Shown here: in pieces, positions 20,682-29,366 of the stretch
Position numbering within the stretch: position 1 is the first letter of the stretch
Layout: each line of letters begins with the position of its first letter
Source of the DNA: Acidobacteriota bacterium
GTDB taxonomy: Bacteria > Acidobacteriota > Vicinamibacteria > Vicinamibacterales > 2-12-FULL-66-21
Direction of reading: 5' to 3'
DNA length: 64,000 nt
NCBI GenBank assembly: GCA_016184105.1
Contig: JACPDI010000022.1
Span: forward strand, 62,001-126,000
Position numbers and translations under genes: made by a program
Notes under the pieces: model-generated
Told to the model about the DNA's origin: nothing
Databases searched by the model: none
Seen by the model: only the letters and a program-made list of their open reading frames with translations

Positions 20682-21365
20682 CTAGACGGAAAACCGGTAC
20701 CCCGCCCCGTGCACGGTCACGATGTACAGCGGATGCTGCGGGTTCGGCTCGATCTTACGCCGGAGTTTGGCGACGAAGTTGTCGACGGTGCGCGTGAGCG
20801 GGAGGTTGTGGTACCCCCACACGTCGCTCAGCAGCTGCTGCCGCGTGACCAGCTCTTCGCGATGCGCGATGAAATAGCGCAGCAGGTCGAACTCCCGTGA
20901 CGACAGATCGAGGCATTCGCCGGCGCGCCGCGCCTGGCGCTGCGCGAGATTCACGACAATGTCGCCGAACGTGAACTCGACCGGCTCGCGGCCGTCGGCG
21001 GAGAGGCGGCGGAGCTGAACGCGCACGCGCGCGAGCAGCTCAGGGATGCTGAACGGCTTTCCGATGTAATCATCGGCGCCGAATTCGAGCCCGGTGACGC
21101 GGTCGATCTCGGCGTTTCTGGCCGTCAGCATGATGATGGCCATCTTGATCCCGGACGACCGAAGCCGGCGGCAGACGTCGTACCCGCTCATTTTCGGCAA
21201 CATCACGTCGAGCAGCATCAGATCGGGCCGCTCGCGGGAGGCGACCTCCAGAGCTTCCTCTCCCGTACCGGTGGCCAGCACCTCGTACCCCTCGAACTCG
21301 AGGTTGTCACGAAGGATGACTTTCATCTCCGGCTCGTCTTCAACCAGCAGTATGCGCTGCGCCAT
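20682..21365 (-). CDS. OmpR-family response regulator
   Basis: A 227-residue regulator: receiver domain (ILLVEDEPEMKVIL, phosphoacceptor Asp in LMLLDVMLPK, conserved Lys in DDYIGKPF) and a winged-helix DNA-binding domain (LTRTVDNFVAKLRRKIEP, ending HGAGYRFSV). It overlaps the sensor kinase gene by 26 bases, so they are a pair. It presumably controls its own operon, including the DUF5916 and spermidine-synthase-like genes. Confidence 0.95.
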   Translation of the reverse strand: MAQRILLVEDEPEMKVILRDNLEFEGYEVLATGTGEEALEVASRERPDLMLLDVMLPKMSGYDVCRRLRSSGIKMAIIMLTARNAEIDRVTGLEFGADDYIGKPFSIPELLARVRVQLRRLSADGREPVEFTFGDIVVNLAQRQARRAGECLDLSSREFDLLRYFIAHREELVTRQQLLSDVWGYHNLPLTRTVDNFVAKLRRKIEPNPQHPLYIVTVHGAGYRFSV

Positions 21366-23046
21366 GGCTCGTTTCGCTCGCGAGGGGAAGGAGCACGCGG
21401 AACTCGCTGCCTCTTCCGGGCTCGCTCTCCACGGAGACCTTGCCGCCGTGCGCCCGCACGATGGCGCGGACGATTGCGAGCCCTAATCCAAAACCGCCCC
21501 GCGCGCCGGTGTTCCGCCCGCGGTAGAACTTGTCAAAGACCCGCGGCAGGTCGTTCCGCGGGATGCCGATGCCCTGATCGCGTACCGCAAGACGGCCGTA
21601 CCGGCCGTTGGCATCGACACTGATGACGACCTCTTGCGATCCGGGCGTGTACTTGAGCGCGTTCTCCACGAGGTTCACGATCACCTGCTCGAGCGCGGTC
21701 CGGTCCCCCTTCACGAACGGCGCACTCGGCGGGCACTCGAAGCGGATGGCCGCGTGGCCGTTCACACCCATCCGCTTCACGGCATCGCGAGCCAGCTCCC
21801 CCAGGTCGAGTTCCTGCGGGTCGTGCAGGTCCGCGGCGCACTCGATCCGCGAGAAGTGCAGGACCTCCTCCACCAGAATCGACAGGCGCGCGGTCTGAAG
21901 CCGCACGATGTCCACATATTCCCGGATCTTCTCCGGGGAGCGAACCCGCCCCAACCCGAGGGTCTCGGACGCGCCCGAGAGCAGCGCCAGCGGCGTCTTG
22001 AGCTGGTGGGACACGTTGGCGACAAAGTCGGCCTGCATCTGCGCGAGGTGTATCGCCTGGCGATCGACCATGACGGCGAAGAGCAGGCCGACGATGATCA
22101 GGGACAGGACCGCGCCGAACAGCCCGTAATTCCCGAGGCCCGCGGTCGCCGGCGGCACGCCCGCGGCGCTGACGGCCACCCGCCACTGCGGCGATTCGGG
22201 ATGCGCCGCGAGCCACGTGCGCAGCGCCGTCGTCGGAAAGAAGAGCATCTGGATCTGCGCGGATGCCGACGGGGAATCCGCCTGCACGGGGGAACCGTAG
22301 GTAATCTGCCCGCGTTCGTCCCAGACGGTCAGCGCGAGCCGCGGAGCCGGCGGCACCGACGACAGAATCTTCGAGAGATGCTCCGTCTCGAGACGTTCGA
22401 ACAGGCTGTCGCGGATGCGCTGCAGGTTGACCGTGTACCCGATGATCCCGAAGAGGTGCTCGCGTGCGGCGTCATCCCAGAGCAGGTGGATGACGAACTG
22501 GTACGGGACGCCGTCCAGCGTGCGCTCGTACACCGCAAAGCTGCGGCGGCTGGCCAAGGCCAGCTGCGCCAGCCTGCCGATTTCGTCGCTCGGGCGCGTG
22601 TCGCGGAAGAACGCGCCGACGGGCCGCCCGCCGGGTGCCTCGACCGAAAGCTCACGGACGCCGGGTTCGAGATAAGGCCGGTAGAACAACACCTGCCGCT
22701 CAAATCTCGCCGGCATGCGTTCGCTCCACAGGAAGAAGCGGTCGACGTATGGGTAGCGCGCCATCCCGTCGGTGAAGAACGCGGCCATGCGCGGGAGGTC
22801 GTATGCCTTGATTTCGGGGTGGCCGATCCCCTCGAGGGTATCCAGGACGGCACCATCGAACAGCACCCGCACCTCGCTGGCGAGCACCGTGACGGTACGT
22901 TCGCAGACCTGCTGAATGATGAGCGCGGTCTGCTGGCGCTGCTGGTCGGCTGACCGCCGCTGCAGGTACACCACCAGCATCGCGGCCACGACCAGCGCGC
23001 CGACGGCACCGAGCAACAGTGGCCGGAAGGGGAAACGGCGGCGCAT
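21340..23046 (-). CDS. Membrane sensor histidine kinase
   Basis: A 568-residue kinase with an N-terminal membrane helix (LLLGAVGALVVAAMLVVYL), a long periplasmic sensing region of about 270 residues, a second helix near residue 305 (YGLFGAVLSLIIVGLLFAVM), then HisKA (NVSHQLKTPLALLSG, phosphoacceptor His) and an HATPase with N box (NLVENALKYT), G1 (DQGIGIP) and G2 (GFGLGLAIVRA). The ligand is unknown. It is the first gene of the operon, followed by its response regulator. Confidence 0.95.
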   Translation of the reverse strand: MRRRFPFRPLLLGAVGALVVAAMLVVYLQRRSADQQRQQTALIIQQVCERTVTVLASEVRVLFDGAVLDTLEGIGHPEIKAYDLPRMAAFFTDGMARYPYVDRFFLWSERMPARFERQVLFYRPYLEPGVRELSVEAPGGRPVGAFFRDTRPSDEIGRLAQLALASRRSFAVYERTLDGVPYQFVIHLLWDDAAREHLFGIIGYTVNLQRIRDSLFERLETEHLSKILSSVPPAPRLALTVWDERGQITYGSPVQADSPSASAQIQMLFFPTTALRTWLAAHPESPQWRVAVSAAGVPPATAGLGNYGLFGAVLSLIIVGLLFAVMVDRQAIHLAQMQADFVANVSHQLKTPLALLSGASETLGLGRVRSPEKIREYVDIVRLQTARLSILVEEVLHFSRIECAADLHDPQELDLGELARDAVKRMGVNGHAAIRFECPPSAPFVKGDRTALEQVIVNLVENALKYTPGSQEVVISVDANGRYGRLAVRDQGIGIPRNDLPRVFDKFYRGRNTGARGGFGLGLAIVRAIVRAHGGKVSVESEPGRGSEFRVLLPLASETSHGAAHTAG

Positions 23047-23159
23047 CTCAGCACCTCCGCGCGCGGCGCGCGGGAACGGAACTGTTCGAGTGTTCCGATA
23101 CGCTACAGAAGAACCGCCCCACGGTCAAGCCGCATGTCTGTAATAGCAGGCGGCAAGGC

Positions 23160-23728
23160 TCACGAGAACCCCAGCAGGGGGCATAGCAGCCGCAGCCCGA
23201 TGAAAAGGATCCCCGCGCCGACAAGGTCGACGAGGAGGCCAAACCGCATCATCTGCGTGACCGGGACGATACCGGTGCTGTAGACGATCGCGTTCGGCGG
23301 CGTCGAGATGGGCAGCATGAACGCCATGCTCGCGCCGAGGGCGACATGGCCTTGCCGATCATGAAGCTGCCGATGAAGAGGAAGATGATGGGATTGGCGA
23401 ACGGCGCGAACGCCTCGGCCGCCGGCGCGATGCCGGCGAGCGCGGCCAGCGTGACGCCGACAAGCGCGGTGGCTGGCAGCGGGATCGGCTCGGTCACCCA
23501 CCAGCACACAACCAGGGTCACGACGGCGGCCAGGCGGTGCGCCTCGGATGACAATCCGCCTAGGGGCAGCAGCCACACGAGCAGGAACGCGATCGGCCCG
23601 GCGAACAGACCGACGGTGCGCCGCCAGTGCTCGAAGCGGGCTTCGGCAATCGAGACAACGCCTTCAAATGCCTCATCGTTGATCTCGTTGGTGAGCGTGG
23701 AGCCGGGCTGCATGCGCATCCTCTGCAC
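23160..23728 (-). pseudogene. DASS/SLC13 anion transporter with a large internal deletion
   Basis: The first 130 or so residues match the N-terminus of DASS (SLC13) sodium:anion symporters, including VVCWWVTEPIPLPATALVG and NPIIFLFIGSFMIGKAM. The frame then fails near 23345, and a second frame carries only the C-terminal end (VALGASMAFMLPISTPPNAI, then GLLVDLVGAGILFIGLRLLC). About 300 central residues, including the transport core, are absent. It lies two bases after the deacylase stop in the TonB operon. A real deletion or a collapsed assembly could explain it; the product cannot be a working transporter. Confidence 0.8.
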
Positions 23729-23730
23729 GA

Positions 23731-25422
23731 TTACGATGTCTTCCGGCGTACGCCGGGTCCGGAGAGCACTTTACCGGGAGTCGCGCCGGTATGCCGTCCC
23801 TGGTCGATCACAACGGTGCCGTTGACGAGCACGTAATCAATGCCGACGGGGAACTGCTCGGGGTCCTCGAACGTCGCCCGCTCCGCCACGCTCTCCGGTT
23901 TGAACAGCACGAGGTCGGCGAAGAAGCCCGGCCGGATCTGGCCGCGGTCGCGGTGGCCGAGGCGCTGTGCCGGGAGAGACGTCATCTTGCGGATCGCGTC
24001 CTCGAGTGGCAGCACCCGGTCCTCGCGCACGTATTTCCGGAGGACTCGCGGGAAGGTCCCGTAGTAGCGGGGGTGCGCCCTGCCACCGGGCCCGGCGGGG
24101 GACCCGTCGGAGCAGATGCTGCACCACGGTTGCTTCATCGCGTACGCGATGTCCTCCTCGGACATGGCAAACCACATCGCGGACACGTCGCCGTCCTGGA
24201 GCAGGAGAAAGTCGAGGATGGCGTCGCGAGGATCGGTCGCCCCGATCATCTTCGCGATCTCGTCCATGTTCCGGCCGACGAACTGCTCGGGCCTGTTCGG
24301 AACGCGCGTGATGACGATCCCCGACAGGCCATCGACCGACTTGGAGATGTTCCACCACGACGGATCTCCGCCGTCCTGCATCTCCTTCTTGATCCTCGCG
24401 CGATCTTCCGGGCTTCGCAGCCGTGCCAGCATCTTCTCCCGGCCGCCGTCGTGCGCCCAGTTCGGCACCGCGTTGACCATGCTGTGGTGCATGGCCGGCC
24501 ACGGATAGATGTCGGCGGTGATGTCCACACCCTGGGCACGCGCCTCGAGGATCACGTCAACTGACTCCCGCATCAACCCCCAGTTCGGGCGTCCAGCGGC
24601 CTTGATGTGCACGACTTCCACGGGCAGTCGAGCGGCCCGTCCGATCTGGATGGCCTCGCGGAACGCGTCCACGACCGTTTCGTTCTCGCCGCGCACGTGT
24701 GTGGAGTAGATTCCCCCGTAGCGGGCGGCGACCCGCGCCAGTGCCGTGATCTCCCCGGTGGCGGCAAAGCTGCCTGGCGGATTGACCAGGGCCCCCATCA
24801 GGCCCGCGGCCCCATCTTCCATGGCCTGCGCGAGCAGTTCCTCCATCCGGCGCAGCTCTGCGGCCGTCGGCGGTCGCTTCTCATGGCCGAGCACGTTCAT
24901 GCGCAACGTGCCGGCGCCAACAAGGGTCGCCACGTTCGTGGAGATGCCCTGGCGCTTCAACCGGTCGTAGTAACCATGAACCGTCGTCCAATCCACCCTG
25001 ATGCCCTGCCGCAAGAGTCCCCTGCTGCGGTCTTCGAGGTAGCGGCCCGTCAAGGGCGCCATCGATTCAGTTTCGGCAAGCAGCTCGAAGGTCACCCCCT
25101 GGCGCACCTTCGGCTCGTTTCGGCCGTCAGCGAGCAGGGCCACGTCCGAGTGACAGTGCATGTCATAGAATCCGGGGGAAATCACGTAGCCGTGCGCGTC
25201 AATCGTCCGCGTCGCCAGCGCGTCGGCGAGCGACCCGATCTGCGCAATCCTCTCGCCGACGATGCCGACATCCCCGCTGAACCACGGATTGCCGGTGCCA
25301 TCGACGATGCGGCCGTTTCGGATGACGAGATCGAATCTCGTCGTCGGCGCGGCGGACGAGAACAGCGCCCATCCGCCGGCGGCCCCGGCAATCAGCACCG
25401 TGATGATCGCTACCTTGCGCAT
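23731..25422 (-). CDS. N-acyl-D-amino-acid deacylase (amidohydrolase family)
   Basis: A 563-residue exported or membrane-anchored amidohydrolase: hydrophobic N-terminus, FDLVIRNGRIVDGTGNPWF and the metal motif DMHCHSDVALL, GGIYSTHVRGE, VEVVHIKAAG and SDGSPAGPGGRAHPRYYGTF, matching D-aminoacylase-type enzymes that cleave N-acyl-D-amino acids. It follows the TonB receptor by 69 bases and precedes the transporter remnant, suggesting uptake and cleavage of D-amino-acid-containing compounds such as peptidoglycan-derived material. The specific substrate is inferred only. Confidence 0.85.
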   Translation of the reverse strand: MRKVAIITVLIAGAAGGWALFSSAAPTTRFDLVIRNGRIVDGTGNPWFSGDVGIVGERIAQIGSLADALATRTIDAHGYVISPGFYDMHCHSDVALLADGRNEPKVRQGVTFELLAETESMAPLTGRYLEDRSRGLLRQGIRVDWTTVHGYYDRLKRQGISTNVATLVGAGTLRMNVLGHEKRPPTAAELRRMEELLAQAMEDGAAGLMGALVNPPGSFAATGEITALARVAARYGGIYSTHVRGENETVVDAFREAIQIGRAARLPVEVVHIKAAGRPNWGLMRESVDVILEARAQGVDITADIYPWPAMHHSMVNAVPNWAHDGGREKMLARLRSPEDRARIKKEMQDGGDPSWWNISKSVDGLSGIVITRVPNRPEQFVGRNMDEIAKMIGATDPRDAILDFLLLQDGDVSAMWFAMSEEDIAYAMKQPWCSICSDGSPAGPGGRAHPRYYGTFPRVLRKYVREDRVLPLEDAIRKMTSLPAQRLGHRDRGQIRPGFFADLVLFKPESVAERATFEDPEQFPVGIDYVLVNGTVVIDQGRHTGATPGKVLSGPGVRRKTS

Positions 25423-25491
25423 GGTTCACGGCTCCTCGGTCGGCGTGGGACAGGGGAGCGCGTGTGACGCGCTCCCCCGCCCGCCCGGCAG

Positions 25492-28344
25492 CTAGAAGTC
25501 CAGCCGCATCCCGACGCGGAATACGCGCGGAGGGATGATCTGCAGAGGCCGCAGGTACGACGCTCCCGAGTTCCAGCTGATGCGCTCTTCGGCGTTCGAG
25601 TTCGCCATGTTGAACCCGTCGAGCAGCGCAGCCAGCCGGAGGGACCCGCCCAGGCGGAAGCCTTTCTCGAGGCGCAGGTCGAAGATGGTGACGTTGCGCT
25701 GGCGGTGCGTCTCCATCGGCTCGGCGAGCACCCGGATGCTGCTGCTGTAATTCAGCGATGTCGTGAACGTCCGGCCGTAGGAGGGTCCAGCCTGGTGCCG
25801 CATCGTGCCGGACACCTTCACGTCCCACGGGAACTGGTAGCTGCCCTTCACGTTCGCCGTCCACATCGTGAACCTGTAACGCCCCTCGTCGGTGTTGATG
25901 AGGTCGTTGGGGGTCAGCGGCAGCGCGTTGGAGCGGACGCTGTTTGGCGCCTGCCCTTCGGGGAACTCGTTGCCGTTGTGCGCGTTCTTCATCAGCGAGA
26001 ACGCCGCGGCCGCCGACCAGCCATGGCTCGGGCGCTTGGTGACAGTGAACTCGTAGGTGAGATAGTTGCTGTCGCCGTGCGGAATGTTGCTCGTCTGGTT
26101 CAGCGAGGGCTTCCCGAGGTACTCCGGCGCGACCTGGAATCCAGGTATGCCGGGGCCATCGTCCGCGTTGCCGCGGGTGCCGTCCGGACCCGGATCGTTG
26201 ATGATCACCGGGACCGTGAAGGCCTCGAACGGCATGTTCAGGTTCACCCTGGCGTACTGCTGCCGTACTCCGCGCCAGACCAGCCCTCCGCGGAAGCCGA
26301 GATCGGTCATCAGCTCGCGCTCGAACCAGGCCGCCATCTCGCTGGCGTACGTGTTCTGCAGATCCGGATCGAGCTGTGTGCTCGCCGCTCCGCCCGTCGT
26401 CTGGATCAACCGTCCCTCTTCGCCCGGATCCCAGCGGCCGTTCCTGTTGGGATCGGACCACGCGTAGCGGCGGAACCACAGGGCATCGTTCGGGTTCAAC
26501 GATCCGGCCAGGCCGTTGCCCGGGTCGTACCAGTATTTCGCGTAGTTGAACTTGACGACGTTCTTGCTGTCCTCGGTCAGCGCGTACGTGGCGCCGATGC
26601 GGGGCGCGACGTGGTTCCAGACCTGCCAGTCATCCACCGCAGCAAACACGACTTCGGTGGGGTTGAACCGGCTCGCGGGATGCCGTTGTTCGGGCGTGAA
26701 CGCGCGGAATCGATCGAAGCGGATGCCAAGGTTCAGGGTGAGGCGTTCCGGCAGCTGCCACGAGTCGTTCAGGTACGCCGAGTAGGTGTAGAGGCCGTTG
26801 TAGTTCGCACCCGGCTCAAACAGGTACACCTCGCGCGGCTGACCGTTGTTCATGACGTGCAGGACCTGCTCGGGGAACCCCTCGTTCACCTGGTCCTGCC
26901 ACTCCTTGAGAATGTTTCCGCCCAGCTTGAAGTTGTGCGTGCCGTACCACCCATCCTTCGTGTAGCTGAGCGATCCGAGCACCTGCGGGCGGTAGCGATC
27001 CTGGACCCGGTTCTGGTTGCCTCCGAAGACCTGGCTGTTGCCGACGTCCTCGTAGCGGAGGTTCTCCGTCTTCCGTTCGAACGGGAAATGGAACCAGTAG
27101 CCGCCGACGCGGGTTTCGAAGAACATCGTGTTGCCGATGACGCGGTTGAATTCGACCTTCCACACGCCGCTGTTGTAGTCCTGCTTGACGGTCGAATCCG
27201 GGAGGACGTTGAGGGCGGCCGTGGCGCTCAGCCGGTACGCGTCAAAGCGGTTCTCCTGCAGCTTGCCGGTGTACTGGTAGTAGCCAAACAGCTTGTTGTT
27301 CGTGGAGAGCTGGTACGTCAGCTTGGCGGCATGGTTCCGGCCTCGCGACTCCTGCGGCTCGGGCGGGTAGTTCGTGTACCACTGCTTGAAGTTCATGTCG
27401 CGGAGCGACGCGTACCACCACAACCGGTCCTTGATCAGGTAACCGCCGGCACCGACGTTGAAGTCCCGCCACCCGTCCGTCCGGTTGACTTCGTCCGGCC
27501 CGAGGGAACCGCCGCCCGATACGCCCCTGGCGATCTGGTCGGCATCGATGTTCCGGGTCTGCATCGCCGAGTCCTGGTAGTCGGCGTAGAGCGAGCCATG
27601 GTAGGTGTTGCCGCCCGCCTTGCTGATCAGGTTCGTGAACAGGCCGGGCGAACCGGTCTCGGCATTGTGGCCGGCCGTGCTGATTGACACCTCTTCGAAG
27701 GACCCGTAGTCGCCGTAGAAGGAGAACCCGACGCCGCCGGTCGACGAGTTCGAGATGATTCCCTCGACGAGGGGCCGCTCCTGGCCTGTGATGCCGTACA
27801 CGTTCACCGGCAGCACGGTCATCGCCGCGCTCCCGCCCACGTCGAATTTGGACACGACCACGCTGGGTGTCTGCGCGAGCAGGCCCCAGAAATCGCGCGA
27901 TCCGATCGGCATGTCGGACATCACGGCCTTGTCGAACGTCGTCGTCATCGTCGTGGACTGGCTGTCGACGACCGGCGACTCCCCGGTGACGGTCACCGTC
28001 TCCTCCAGGCTCGCCACGCCCATCTCCGGGTTGACCGTGGCGGTGAAGCCGATGCTGACGCGGATGCCCTCGCGTCGGACGGTCTGGAAGCCGGCGAGCT
28101 CGTACACGATCGTGTACTCGCCGGGCGGGACGGCGGCGAACCGGTACGCCCCCTCTTCGTTGGTCACCGTGTTGCGGGCGCCCATCAGCGCCGGGCTCGA
28201 GATGGTGATCGTCACGCCGGGGAGCGCTCCGCCGGTGTGGTCGACGACCCTTCCGTTGATGCCGCCGGTCGAGCCCGTCTGCGCCGCCGCCGGTGCGGAG
28301 GCGGTCAGGATCAGAAGCGCCACGACGGAACAAATGCGGCCCAT
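25492..28344 (-). CDS. TonB-dependent receptor with carboxypeptidase-regulatory-like N-terminal domain
   Basis: A 950-residue outer-membrane protein: signal peptide, a carboxypeptidase-D-regulatory-like beta sandwich (GGINGRVVDHTGGALPGVTI, EGAYRFAAVPPGEYTIVYEL), a plug-like part (PVVDSQSTTMTTTFDK onward) and a long barrel ending in VGMRLDF with a C-terminal Phe. This is the Oar-like architecture common in Acidobacteria and myxobacteria, usually importing large or complex organic substrates. ATG 28344 has GGAGGAAAGGAG upstream. It lies 28 bases after the DinB-like gene in one operon. Confidence 0.9.
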   Translation of the reverse strand: MGRICSVVALLILTASAPAAAQTGSTGGINGRVVDHTGGALPGVTITISSPALMGARNTVTNEEGAYRFAAVPPGEYTIVYELAGFQTVRREGIRVSIGFTATVNPEMGVASLEETVTVTGESPVVDSQSTTMTTTFDKAVMSDMPIGSRDFWGLLAQTPSVVVSKFDVGGSAAMTVLPVNVYGITGQERPLVEGIISNSSTGGVGFSFYGDYGSFEEVSISTAGHNAETGSPGLFTNLISKAGGNTYHGSLYADYQDSAMQTRNIDADQIARGVSGGGSLGPDEVNRTDGWRDFNVGAGGYLIKDRLWWYASLRDMNFKQWYTNYPPEPQESRGRNHAAKLTYQLSTNNKLFGYYQYTGKLQENRFDAYRLSATAALNVLPDSTVKQDYNSGVWKVEFNRVIGNTMFFETRVGGYWFHFPFERKTENLRYEDVGNSQVFGGNQNRVQDRYRPQVLGSLSYTKDGWYGTHNFKLGGNILKEWQDQVNEGFPEQVLHVMNNGQPREVYLFEPGANYNGLYTYSAYLNDSWQLPERLTLNLGIRFDRFRAFTPEQRHPASRFNPTEVVFAAVDDWQVWNHVAPRIGATYALTEDSKNVVKFNYAKYWYDPGNGLAGSLNPNDALWFRRYAWSDPNRNGRWDPGEEGRLIQTTGGAASTQLDPDLQNTYASEMAAWFERELMTDLGFRGGLVWRGVRQQYARVNLNMPFEAFTVPVIINDPGPDGTRGNADDGPGIPGFQVAPEYLGKPSLNQTSNIPHGDSNYLTYEFTVTKRPSHGWSAAAAFSLMKNAHNGNEFPEGQAPNSVRSNALPLTPNDLINTDEGRYRFTMWTANVKGSYQFPWDVKVSGTMRHQAGPSYGRTFTTSLNYSSSIRVLAEPMETHRQRNVTIFDLRLEKGFRLGGSLRLAALLDGFNMANSNAEERISWNSGASYLRPLQIIPPRVFRVGMRLDF

Positions 28345-28372
28345 ATGCCTTTTTCTCCTTTCCTCCCCGGGT

Positions 28373-29077
28373 TCAACGCCCTCTGCCCTGCCGCTCCTGG
28401 GTCCACGGCGGGACAATCCCGTTCACGCGCGCGTACGCGATCAGTTGACCGAGGTGCTCGCCGAAGTGGCGCAACCAGAAGAACATCACGCCTCGATACG
28501 TGTTGTCGCCAATCCACTTGACGGGCTGGTCGCCCTGCTCGTCACGCACGCGCAGGACCGCGGCGCGGATGTGCGCGAACGACGCCTTGACCGCCGCCAC
28601 CACCGTTGCTTTGTCGCGCGTGTTCGCCTCGACGATGTTCTCGCCCACCAGGCTGCGCGCGTAGCGCTCGGGATCGCTGCGATCGACCGTCTCATGGAGA
28701 TCGAATGGATACCCGCGTCCGCGGAGGTCCGCGGGAGGCTCCGTGCCGATGAGGATCGGCTGCACGAAGCCGCGTTGCGCGACGTGAAGCAGCACCTGGC
28801 TGACGGACCGGACACCCGCGCCCGGAGACCACGTGTACTTTTCCGGGGGGATCGCCTCGGCCAGGCTCACGAAGCGGCGCTCGAAGTACGCGAGTTCCTT
28901 GAGGAACTCGGCGCGGAACCCGGCCGTGGGTGCCGCCTGCGGCGGCACTGGCCGATCGTCAGGCGCCGCGGAGCGTGCTGAACGCGCGGGTGCGGAGAGC
29001 GGGAGCAGAATGGCGACGAGCGCCAGGAGAGGAAAGACATGCCCGCCATGTGTGGGCACGAGATCGCGCGTGTGCAT
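28373..29077 (-). CDS. DinB-family exported protein
   Basis: A 234-residue protein with a signal-like N-terminus (GGHVFPLLALVAILLPLSAP), then a DinB-like four-helix fold: FLKELAYFERRFVSLAEAIP, KYTWSPGAGVRSVSQVLLHV and a C-terminal RHFGEHLGQLIAYAR with metal-ligand-like histidines. DinB-type domains often bind metal and act in thiol transfer or hydrolysis; the function here is unknown. It is the first gene of the operon with the TonB receptor and deacylase. Confidence 0.75.
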   Translation of the reverse strand: MHTRDLVPTHGGHVFPLLALVAILLPLSAPARSARSAAPDDRPVPPQAAPTAGFRAEFLKELAYFERRFVSLAEAIPPEKYTWSPGAGVRSVSQVLLHVAQRGFVQPILIGTEPPADLRGRGYPFDLHETVDRSDPERYARSLVGENIVEANTRDKATVVAAVKASFAHIRAAVLRVRDEQGDQPVKWIGDNTYRGVMFFWLRHFGEHLGQLIAYARVNGIVPPWTQERQGRGR

Positions 29078-29118
29078 GCTGCCGTCCTGTGCTCGGCTGA
29101 TCAGCAAGGGTGGCGCTC

Positions 29119-29146
29119 ATGCTAGCAGGCGTCGAAGGGCTGTCAA
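29119..29146 (-). promoter_or_regulatory. Sigma-70-type promoter of the DinB/TonB operon
   Basis: On the minus strand TTGACA is followed after 16 bases by TAGCAT. The -35 box is perfect and the -10 box matches four of six positions. It lies just upstream of the DinB-like gene, in an otherwise coding-free gap, so it fits as that operon's promoter. Confidence 0.55.
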
Positions 29147-29239
29147 TACGGCAATCTGCAATCTTTTGTATTTGTAACGCGCTGTAATTGATGTCTCGCG
29201 ATTGTGCCGAAACAGAGAAGACGACGACAACACAAACAA

Positions 29240-29298
29240 CAGGAGCCGGAAGGCAGGATCCAGGAATGTTTCTCCTGGTTCCCACCTCCCGGCTCCTG
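29240..29298. terminator. Long imperfect hairpin downstream of the mtrB gene
   Basis: Two 26-base arms (29240-29265 and 29273-29298) pair with four mismatches, some of them G-U, around a 7-base loop. On the minus strand the hairpin lies after the MtrB-type gene and is followed by a T-rich stretch, so it may end that transcript. No gene is seen between 29147 and 29366; the rest of the gap holds a purine-rich low-complexity stretch. Confidence 0.55.
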
Positions 29299-29366
29299 CG
29301 TGTTGCCTTTTTCTTCTTGCCTTTTACTTTTTCACTTTCACGTGACTTTCACGTTCGTGTCGAGCG

